The notes under the pieces are model-generated. The model worked only from the letters and a program-made list of their open reading frames with translations, did no database searches and had not been told where the DNA came from. The position numbers were made by a program, and so were the translations under genes. From contig NZ_JAIQDE010000022.1 of assembly GCF_020037015.1 (NCBI RefSeq), positions 1 through 64,000 of the forward strand: a stretch of 64,000 nucleotides of DNA. The letters run 5' to 3'. This stretch comes from Corallococcus sp. AS-1-6. Its GTDB lineage: Bacteria > Myxococcota > Myxococcia > Myxococcales > Myxococcaceae. Below, piece after piece: positions 9,501-15,503 of this stretch (position 1 is its first letter; each line of letters opens with the position of its first letter).

Positions 9501-9843
9501 TCATCAGGCGCGTCTCCGGGGAGACGATGGCACCCGTGGCGCCCTCCGGCCGGGACTCCGCCTGGAGGTAGTACACGTAGCGGCTCTTCTCCACGTAGAG
9601 CTCCGCCAGCCGGAACTGCAGGTCCGGCAGGTACGGGGCGTTGCGGCTCTTGGAGATGAGCTTCTCCGTCTCTCCGATGGCGCGGTCCACCTTGAAGATG
9701 TCGCGCTTGAGCTTGGCGATGAGCTCCTCGCGCTCCTTCGCCTTGGACACGATGGGGTTGGTGTTGGGCCCTACGCGGCCAGGGCCGGGGGCCGCGGCCG
9801 CGAGCAGCGCGGCGGTGATGAGGCCGGTGAACGGGCCGGTCAT
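6574..9843 (-). CDS. large exported TPR protein of Glt/Nfs-like operon
   Basis: Protein of 1089 residues. ATG 9843 overlaps the upstream stop (ATGA); the frame stays open further upstream, but that part is only Arg/Pro-rich antisense-like sequence. A short signal (GPFTGLITAALLAAAAPGP) precedes many degenerate TPR/helical repeats (LQFRLAELYVEKSRYVYYLQ, ARYKMGWIRVNQ, DVKFNIARAYYEDGEY). Canonical TPRs lie near the end (AHAALGWAMLNLGDAMGARAAY). Size and content resemble the long periplasmic TPR components of the Myxococcus Glt and Nfs systems. It probably acts as a periplasmic scaffold between the inner-membrane FHA/TonB-like protein and the outer-membrane barrel; this is inferred from the operon. 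Confidence 0.87.
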   Translation of the reverse strand: MTGPFTGLITAALLAAAAPGPGRVGPNTNPIVSKAKEREELIAKLKRDIFKVDRAIGETEKLISKSRNAPYLPDLQFRLAELYVEKSRYVYYLQAESRPEGATGAIVSPETRLMKQKAVQMYYRLLREYPDFKDGDQVTFYLAHEQRELGQFDEMLKTLGDLTRKYPNSPLRLEAEQILGDHFFDKADLVEAEKHYQAILELPPSPVHDLARYKMGWIRVNQAKHAEAVTFFEAAAASAPLPGVDVKKALNVKREALLDLVYSYTEAKPPKGALNYFEKLSDSRATYALALDKLGNRYFIKQQYEWAIPTLRKLMEVQPDPEMDLERAQKLYDSLKAAKGKVSPEPEDIRFLVRAAVQSKTDPEMSESDRKKQLAETEEMARDLSTQVHLAAQKADSRELYLKAADAYREYLGLFRPEQYVRPIMKNRADALFAAKEFPEAARQFEELARYEDKAKDGKAVDTAMYGALLAHFSTLKPEEAQKRNAFEVADARQALKLLGASYVSRFPQSPHVLDVKFNIARAYYEDGEYPKAAELFTAFALAHPQYKDAPVAGNLALDSLRQVNDFKKLDETGRKFLASALPSGFRGEVQKILTQSKAEALDELALQSAQETGDVIEGLMKVADENKNSDIGEKALYGAFTAAREKRDLPRERELGAKLAQSYPKSQYLSDVLLTLGRHAAEAAAFNEAAGWFEQVGQKLTGDLASVDGWMAGARLRIALGEYKEASRNLETAAEAAGARKGEVLALLAETRLKQKDYARAKTAAETALKLDKNNVAAAAVLAEVQATTAPTAPPDALISTLTAAVQGPNGQTEEAAKGLWYLGEILYRGYKDLPADKVEEKVAALQAMEGVYTQAASLGYPEWAVASLWKIALAYGHIADVVDQTPVPGGLSAAETKQFQDAVKQQVGPLKARSDEAFKACLSRAESLEVFNAAVVGCRNRTDVAALPVPQPAAPTQPAALEDLRKKAEKVLTAEALEALGMGYLDAHQYGMAQLTFGRVTELQDTRASAHAALGWAMLNLGDAMGARAAYAKALEADPTYDKARLNLAALRCRFGDTDGARRELAVLKDMGTLNGPDVDAGWKACK

Positions 9844-11453
9844 GGGGTTTCCTCGATGCAACGGCTCTCGATGCGGACCCGGTAGGACTTGAGCTCGTCG
9901 TTCCAGTATTCGTTGTCGAACTTGAAGGCGACCTGCGCGGGCGACAGCAGCTCTTCCTCCTGCGCCGCCACCACCTGCGCGCCCTTCTTCACGCGCTCGT
10001 ACAGCTTGAGGCCGACCTCGTACTCCATGAGGCGCACCTGCTCCGCGGCGCGCAGCAGCGTGTCCGCCTCCTGGCGCACGGCGTCCTGCAGCCGCGCGTC
10101 GTACACGCGCACGGCCTCCGCGTGGGACAAATCGTAGACGCGCGTCAGGTGCCCGAAGAGCCGGTCGCCGAAGCTGCCGGCGTAGCGGCCCAGGCGCTCG
10201 CCCTCCAGGTCCAGCAGGGCCACGAACTTCGCGGCGCGCTGGGTGCCGCCGTGCGCGTTGGCGGCGCGGCGCAGGCGCACGTCCTGGCTCAGGTCCTCGC
10301 GGTTGCGCACGGACTCCAGCGAGTCCGCGTACCGGCGCGTCAGCTCCTTCGCCGCGCGCTTGGCGGGCAGGTAGTGGCACAGGTCGCGGAAGATGAGCGC
10401 GCGCAAGAGGTACTTGTCCGGCATGAACTCATCGCGGAAGGACGGCGCGTCCAGCGTGGTGAGGATGCCCAGCGCCGCGCGCAGGTCGCCCAGCTTGTAG
10501 CGGGTCCACGCCTCCTCCAGGTAGAGGCTGGCGCGGCCGGGGTCCAGCTCCGGCAGCTTCACCTTGCTGTACGCGTCCAGCGCGCCGGTGAAGTCCTTCT
10601 TCTCGTAGCGCAGGCGGGCCACCGCGAGCGCCGCCTCGTTGCGCGCCTCGCGGGTGAGCTTCTCGTCCTGGGACAGGCCGAGGAAGTCCTTCACCATCTC
10701 CTCCGGCGGATCCTTCACCTGCTTGAGCCGGGTGACGAGCAGCGCGAACTTCGCGCGGCTCGCCTCCGCGCTGGTCTCCGGCAGCTTGGAGAAGTGCGTG
10801 TTGGCCCAGCGCTCGTTGCCCACGCGCAGGTCCACCAGGCCCTGCTGGTAGTGCGCGTAGGCGCCCGTCTCGTCCGGGAGGAAGCCCAGGTCGAGCGCGC
10901 CGAAGACCTGCTCGTCGATCATCACCTCGTCGTGCGGCCGGTCCGTCAGCCCCTTGAGCGCGTCCAGCGCGCGCGGCAGCACGTTGGGGTTGGAGCGCTC
11001 GCGCGCGATGCGCGCCAGGTACGTGGCGCCCGCGTGCGTGAGGCCCAGGTCGATGAGGCTCCGCGCGAGGAAGTACTGGCCCCACGCGTAGTTGTCATCC
11101 GTGCGGGGCGTGGCCTGGAGCCACGCGTACAGCGGGCCCGCGGCGTCGCGCGGCTTGCCGTCGAAGTAGGCCTTGAGCGCGTTGTCGAAGGTCTCCGGCG
11201 GCACCTTCTGCGGCGGGGGCGGAGGCGCCTCCGCGACGGCGGCCCTGGCGGGGGCGGGCGTGCCGGCGGCGGTGCCCGCGTCCGTGGGGCCGGGGGTGCC
11301 CGCGTCCGTGGGGGCGCCCGCGGCCTTCGCGGCGGCGGCCGGTGGGGGTGGCATGGGCAGCGTGCCCGCGTCCGGCGCCGCCCGGGCGACCGTCGGGGAC
11401 ACGAGGAGCGCGGCGCTGGCGAGCGCGGCGACGATGAGGGGGCGTGACGTCAT
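9840..11453 (-). CDS. exported helical-repeat protein of Glt/Nfs-like operon
   Basis: Protein of 537 residues with a good signal peptide (IVAALASAALLVSPTVARA). An Ala/Pro/Asp-Gly-rich linker (repeated TDAGT) runs to about residue 80, followed by an alpha-helical solenoid. Repeat-like pieces include YFLARSLIDLGLTHAGATYLA, NEAALAVARLRYEKKDF and LYLEEAWTRYKLGDLRAALG, which are TPR-like. The C-terminal 150 residues are charged helices ending in YWNDELKSYRVRIESRC. Both ends overlap neighbours by ATGA. Likely a periplasmic component that works with the 1089-residue TPR protein encoded just downstream; no enzymatic motif seen. Confidence 0.82.
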   Translation of the reverse strand: MTSRPLIVAALASAALLVSPTVARAAPDAGTLPMPPPPAAAAKAAGAPTDAGTPGPTDAGTAAGTPAPARAAVAEAPPPPPQKVPPETFDNALKAYFDGKPRDAAGPLYAWLQATPRTDDNYAWGQYFLARSLIDLGLTHAGATYLARIARERSNPNVLPRALDALKGLTDRPHDEVMIDEQVFGALDLGFLPDETGAYAHYQQGLVDLRVGNERWANTHFSKLPETSAEASRAKFALLVTRLKQVKDPPEEMVKDFLGLSQDEKLTREARNEAALAVARLRYEKKDFTGALDAYSKVKLPELDPGRASLYLEEAWTRYKLGDLRAALGILTTLDAPSFRDEFMPDKYLLRALIFRDLCHYLPAKRAAKELTRRYADSLESVRNREDLSQDVRLRRAANAHGGTQRAAKFVALLDLEGERLGRYAGSFGDRLFGHLTRVYDLSHAEAVRVYDARLQDAVRQEADTLLRAAEQVRLMEYEVGLKLYERVKKGAQVVAAQEEELLSPAQVAFKFDNEYWNDELKSYRVRIESRCIEETP

Positions 11454-12085
11454 TCCGTGGCGCCGAAGTTGAAGGCCGTCCCAATCTGCACGGTGGGCAC
11501 GTTGATGATGCGCGACGCGCCCGCGAAGACGGTGTTGTTGGTCACGTCCAGCCGGAAGGACACGTTCTGGCTGGAGAACAGGCGCACGCCCAGGCCCAGG
11601 TTGACGGCGGGGCGGAAGCCGTCGCTGCGGTCCACCTTCACCACCGTGCCGCCGGCCAGCAGGAAGACCTCGAAGTGCAGGACGTTGGCGTTGAGGAAGG
11701 ACGTCTTGCCGTACAGCGGGCTCCACATGAGGTCGCTGCCCACCATCCACTGCACCTGGTCCTCGAAGGCGGTGGCGGTGGGGGCCGCGTCGAAGTCGCG
11801 CTCCAACTGGCGGCGCAGGCTGGTCTGCACGTTGTAGCTGTACGTGCCGCGGCCCACCTGCCACGCGACGGTGTCGCTGAAGTGGTACGTGTATCCGACG
11901 GTGCCGATGAGCCCCTTGTAGAAGGCGTCCGCGGGCAGCACGCCCACGCCGAGCGAGAGCTCGTGGTGCATGCGGAAGAGACGGTCCTGCACCGCGGAGA
12001 CGGTGCCGGGGTTCTCGAGTTCCTCGGCCTGGGCGCGCGCGAGGCCGGGCACCAGGCACAGGAGGGAGAGCAGGAGGAATCGCAC
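11450..12085 (-). CDS. outer-membrane beta-barrel protein, Myxococcus OMP family
   Basis: Protein of 211 residues starting with GTG 12085 (AGGA about nine bases upstream) and a signal peptide (RFLLLSLLCLVPGLARAQA). The mature part shows the myxobacterial outer membrane beta-barrel family pattern. An N-terminal VQDRLFRMHHELSLGVGVLP is followed by alternating amphipathic strands with Gly/aromatic turns (TVGYTYHFSDTVAWQVG, NLGLGVRLF), ending in IGTAFNFGATE. About eight strands are expected. The same family occurs in the Glt and Nfs gene clusters. It is probably the outer-membrane part of the machine encoded by this operon. The stop overlaps the next ATG by four bases. Confidence 0.85.
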   Translation of the reverse strand: MRFLLLSLLCLVPGLARAQAEELENPGTVSAVQDRLFRMHHELSLGVGVLPADAFYKGLIGTVGYTYHFSDTVAWQVGRGTYSYNVQTSLRRQLERDFDAAPTATAFEDQVQWMVGSDLMWSPLYGKTSFLNANVLHFEVFLLAGGTVVKVDRSDGFRPAVNLGLGVRLFSSQNVSFRLDVTNNTVFAGASRIINVPTVQIGTAFNFGATE

Positions 12086-12144
12086 GGGGACTTTTTCCTG
12101 TCAGGAGGCGGGGAACGACGTGGGGTGGGGGAGGCGTCCCCGCG

Positions 12145-14787
12145 TCAGTAGCCGACCGAGTTGAAGAGGAACGGATACGTGATGATGACCTGGCCGCCCT
12201 TGGGGGCTGGGAACTGCCAGCCCTTCAGGCTGCTGAGGATGCACGCCTCGACGGAGGCGTTGCGGAGGGTGGAGGACTTCGTCTTGGCGGAGGCGACGCG
12301 GCCGTTGAGCCCGATGGCCCACTCCAGCACCACCTTGCCGGCGAGGCCGGGGTCCTTGAGCAGCGCGCGTTCGTAGCAGCCGTGCACCTCATTGAGGTGG
12401 CTGTTGATGACCTTGGCCACGGCTTCGCGGTCCACGGTGCCCTGCGTGGAGGAGATGCTGCGCGCGGTGGCGCGCGTGACGGTGCCGCCCACCGCGCCCT
12501 TGCCCACGCCGCCCGCGCCCAGCGCGCCAATGCCGCCGCCGCCCTTGCCGCGCAGCAGCTCCGCGCCCAGGGTGGCGCCGCCGCCCTTGCCGCCGCCGCC
12601 CAGGCCGAAGGTGCCCAGGCCCGCGTTGGCGATGGGCGCCTTTCCGATGAGGCCCGCGAGCTTGTAGTTGGTCTGCTTGGCGTTCTTGCTGCCCGGGCCG
12701 CTGCCCAGCTTGTCCACGGCGGCCAGCAGGTCGTTGGCGGCGGGGCCCGCGGCGGACAGCTTCGCGAGCGCCTTGAGGGCCTTGCTCTCCGGCGCGGCAG
12801 CCACGGCCTTGGGGACCTGCACTTCCTTCACGGGCTTGGGCGGCGCCTTCTCCGCGACGACGGGCTTGTCCTTCGCGGGCTCCTTCTTCTTGAGCGTCTC
12901 GAGCTTCTTCTTCGCCTCTTCCTTCTTCTTGGGCTCGGGGGCGATGAGGCGCAGCGCGACGGGCGGGAGGTTCTTCTGGGTGAAGTCCGCGGTCGCGGGG
13001 CCCTGGGGGCGGGTGGCGATGAACCAGCCCAGGCCGCCGCCGAAGATGGCGAGGAAGAAGAGGGTCAGCCAGGGCAGGCCCTTGAGCGGGTTGACGAAGA
13101 TGCGCTCGGGGGCGGGGGCCGCGTAGGCGACGAGCGACATCTTGCCCTGGGTGAGGCGGGCGGCGGCGCCGTCGCGCAGGGTGACGAAGCGGCGGCTGCC
13201 GTCGGACTCGAGCGCGGCGGTGGTGACGGGGGCGAAGCGGCCGTCCCCGTTCGCCTTCTCCACGTCGGTGCCGGGGGGCACGAAGAGGCGGTAGTTGCCG
13301 TTGACGGACTCGGCGAGGGTGAAGTCGTCACCTTCGGGGAGGGAGAAGCCCCACAGCGGCATGGGGGCCAGCTCGTCCACGGCGGCCTTCACGGGCTTCT
13401 TCGCGTCCGGGGTGAAGCGGCGCGCGTCGCGGCGCACGGCGCCCCAGTACAGCTCCAGGTAGAGCTGGGCCGCGCCCTTGCCCGGGCCGATCCTCGGCGC
13501 GTGCGTGGGGCGGCTGGCCGGGGCCGCGTCGAGGACGAGGGGGCCGGAGGTGGGCGCGGTGACGTCCGTGTCCACGTCCGCGAGCAGGTCGTCCGCGACG
13601 AGGAGGCTGGGCATGGCCTCCGAAGGAGGACGGCGCCGGGTGGAGGGGACGGTGCCCGCGGGAACGGCGGGAGCAGGAGCCGGCTTCGAGGCCGAGGGCT
13701 GCGCATGCGAGGCCTGTTGCCCGTGAGCCGCCTTCGCGGCCTGCTGCTGGGCATGGGCGGCCTGCTGCGCCAGTGCGGCCTGCTGGGCCTGCGGCTGCGC
13801 GTATGCGTTTTGCTGAGCCTGTTGCTGTGCGTATGCGGCCTGCGCCTGCTGCTGCGCGAGCGCGCCCTGCTGGGCCTGCTGCTGCGCGTGTGCGGCCTGC
13901 TGCTGGGCATAGGCGGCCTGCTGGGCCTGCTGCTGCGCATATGCGTTCTGCTGGGCCTGCTGCTGCGCGTATGCGGCCTGCTGAGCCTGTTGCTGTGCGA
14001 GCGCGGCTTGCTGAGCCTGTTGCTGTGCGAGCGCGGCTTGCTGAGCCTGTTGCTGTGCGAGCGCGGCTTGCTGGGCCTGCTGCTGTGCGAGTGCGGCCTG
14101 TTGAGCGTGCTGCTGCGCGAGCGCGGCTTGTTGCTGCGCGTGTGCGGCCTGCTGGGCCTGCGCGGTTCGCTGTGCCTGCTGCTGGGCGTAGGCGGCCTGC
14201 TGCGCCTGCTGTTGTGCCAGCGCGGCCTGCTGAGCCTGCTGCTGCGCGTAGGCGGCCTGCTGGGCCTGCTGTTGTGCCAGCGCGGCCTGTTGCGCGAGCG
14301 CGGCTTGCTGCGCGTGCGCGGCCTGCGCGCCGTGCTGGGGCGCGAAGCCATTCGCGGGCCCGAACGCGTGCGTCGCTCCGTTGCCACCATTCACGGGCGC
14401 GGCGGGCGGAGCCCCCGCACCTCCCAGGAGCGCGGCGACCTCTGGCGGCGGCTGCGGCTTGGTCTCGACGGGACGCTGGTTGAGGATCCGCGTCTTCAGG
14501 ACGAACGGCCCGCACAGCACCTCGTCCACGGAGCGGATCTCACAGGCGGTGACCTGGTGCCCGTTGACGAAGACGCCGCTGGTGCCTCCGCCCGCGTCCT
14601 GGATCGCGGTGCGGCCATTCTGGAAGTACAGCAGCGCATGGCGCGGCGACACGGCCGCGTCGTCCAAGCGCAGATCCGACGACGCATCGGAGCCGAGCGC
14701 GTACGTGCCGGGGACGAAGACCTCCGTCCCCACCAGGAGGCCGTCGCGGAGGATGACGACTTGCAGGACGCTGGGCTGGCCGCTCAA
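12145..14787 (-). CDS. FHA / Ala-Gln repeat / TM / AgmX-PglI-tail envelope protein (GltG-like)
   Basis: Protein of 880 residues, start TTG 14787 with GGGAG eight bases upstream. Order of parts: cytoplasmic FHA domain (about 10-110; LGSDASSDLRLDD, SPRHA, GTSGVFVNG), Ala/Gln repeat (about 150-365), a globular region, one transmembrane helix (about 570-590; PWLTLFFLAIFGGGLGWFI), a Lys/Glu/Pro stretch, a Gly-rich stretch, and a TonB-like C-terminal domain (about 778-880; TVDREAVAKVINSHL, GCYERAL, ASVEACILSSLKGW). This matches the AgmX/PglI C-terminal family and the layout of GltG/NfsG in Myxococcus, where such proteins carry force or signals from inner to outer membrane. The long Ala/Gln tract is the unusual part. 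Confidence 0.88.
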   Translation of the reverse strand: MSGQPSVLQVVILRDGLLVGTEVFVPGTYALGSDASSDLRLDDAAVSPRHALLYFQNGRTAIQDAGGGTSGVFVNGHQVTACEIRSVDEVLCGPFVLKTRILNQRPVETKPQPPPEVAALLGGAGAPPAAPVNGGNGATHAFGPANGFAPQHGAQAAHAQQAALAQQAALAQQQAQQAAYAQQQAQQAALAQQQAQQAAYAQQQAQRTAQAQQAAHAQQQAALAQQHAQQAALAQQQAQQAALAQQQAQQAALAQQQAQQAALAQQQAQQAAYAQQQAQQNAYAQQQAQQAAYAQQQAAHAQQQAQQGALAQQQAQAAYAQQQAQQNAYAQPQAQQAALAQQAAHAQQQAAKAAHGQQASHAQPSASKPAPAPAVPAGTVPSTRRRPPSEAMPSLLVADDLLADVDTDVTAPTSGPLVLDAAPASRPTHAPRIGPGKGAAQLYLELYWGAVRRDARRFTPDAKKPVKAAVDELAPMPLWGFSLPEGDDFTLAESVNGNYRLFVPPGTDVEKANGDGRFAPVTTAALESDGSRRFVTLRDGAAARLTQGKMSLVAYAAPAPERIFVNPLKGLPWLTLFFLAIFGGGLGWFIATRPQGPATADFTQKNLPPVALRLIAPEPKKKEEAKKKLETLKKKEPAKDKPVVAEKAPPKPVKEVQVPKAVAAAPESKALKALAKLSAAGPAANDLLAAVDKLGSGPGSKNAKQTNYKLAGLIGKAPIANAGLGTFGLGGGGKGGGATLGAELLRGKGGGGIGALGAGGVGKGAVGGTVTRATARSISSTQGTVDREAVAKVINSHLNEVHGCYERALLKDPGLAGKVVLEWAIGLNGRVASAKTKSSTLRNASVEACILSSLKGWQFPAPKGGQVIITYPFLFNSVGY
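13720..14330 (-). repeat. Ala-Gln tandem repeat tract in the FHA/TonB-like gene
   Basis: About 600 bases of imperfect repeats encode units such as AQQAALAQQQ and AQQAAYAQQQ, roughly 200 residues almost free of other amino acids. Adjacent copies (for example around 13980-14060) are nearly identical at DNA level, which suggests recent slippage or unequal crossing-over. The tract probably forms a long helix or flexible cytoplasmic tether between the FHA domain and the membrane. Confidence 0.9.
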
Positions 14788-14826
14788 CGGTGACGCTCCC
14801 TTCGAGGGGTGATGGGCGGTACGGCC

Positions 14827-15237
14827 CTACTGATCGTAGACGGTGGCGAGCGTCTCCGAGCGGAAGCTGTCGCGCTCGCGAAGCATCGACCGCGTCTTCA
14901 ATTCCTTGCGGTCATACAGATACACGGCGCCGGACTTGTTCGTCTGGCCCTGGATGAGGCGGTCGTCGAAGTCGATGCGCGACGGGCCGCGCTGCGGCGG
15001 CGCCGACGTCGCGGCGGCCGAGGCATCCCCCGTCACCGGATCCGTGACGGCCGTGCTCGACTTCGTCTCAATGCGAGGCGGCGCCTTGCTCGAGCCCTTC
15101 TTGGCCTTGGGTGCCTTCGCGGCCTTCGTCTTGGAGGCGCGTGCACGCCCCTGGGCCCAGGCATCGTTCGCGGGGGAGAGGGGACCGAAGCCGAGCACGC
15201 TGGCGACGGCACAGAAGAGAAGGAAACGTCGCATCAT
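14827..15237 (-). CDS. small basic exported protein heading the Glt/Nfs-like operon
   Basis: Protein of 136 residues. ATG 15237 (or the next codon, ATG 15234) gives a signal peptide (RRFLLFCAVASVLGFGPLS...AWAQG). It is followed by a Lys/Ala-rich basic segment and a C-terminal conserved-looking part (RIDFDDRLIQGQTNKSGAVY). No Shine-Dalgarno sequence is seen. A TTGACA-containing promoter places the predicted transcript start at the ATG itself, so this may be a leaderless message. It lies 39 bases upstream of the FHA gene on the same strand and is probably the first gene of the operon. No family recognised; a periplasmic accessory is likely. Confidence 0.72.
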   Translation of the reverse strand: MMRRFLLFCAVASVLGFGPLSPANDAWAQGRARASKTKAAKAPKAKKGSSKAPPRIETKSSTAVTDPVTGDASAAATSAPPQRGPSRIDFDDRLIQGQTNKSGAVYLYDRKELKTRSMLRERDSFRSETLATVYDQ

Positions 15238-15243
15238 CAACAG

Positions 15244-15272
15244 GTTAAGCGATGCGAGCCCCGACCTGTCAA
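15244..15272 (-). promoter_or_regulatory. candidate sigma-70 promoter of the envelope operon
   Basis: On the minus strand a perfect TTGACA (15272-15267) is followed after 17 bases by CTTAAC (15249-15244), which matches three of six bases of TATAAT. The expected transcription start, about seven bases further, coincides with ATG 15237. This would make the first gene leaderless. Confidence 0.5.
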
Positions 15273-15503
15273 CGCACACTCCAGCCCCATGGCGCGGGCC
15301 GTGGGGATCATGTGTGGGGGGCAGTCCACCTCACCTGGGGCGGACGCTCCACGACGCGTCCTGCTTCGTGCCGGGATGCTGGAAACGTCCCGTGGGACTC
15401 CCTCCGCGCGGCGCCTCCCGACCATGCGAGCAGACGTGGTGAGAAGTCATCGTGACACGGTGGGCGGATGGAGGATGCTCGCGCGCGGGAGGACTGCACA
15501 CGC

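Noticed and set aside
6805-9885. Long plus-strand open frame opposite the 1089-residue TPR protein
   Set aside because: Antisense shadow with His/Arg/Gln-rich composition; the minus-strand TPR protein is clearly the real gene.
13720-14330. Possible CRISPR-like or non-coding tandem array
   Set aside because: Units are short, imperfect, contiguous without spacers and in frame, so they are a coding repeat.
12382-14793. Long plus-strand open frame opposite the FHA/TonB-like gene
   Set aside because: Its Leu/Arg/Cys repeats are the reverse complement of the Ala-Gln repeat; no start signal or domain.
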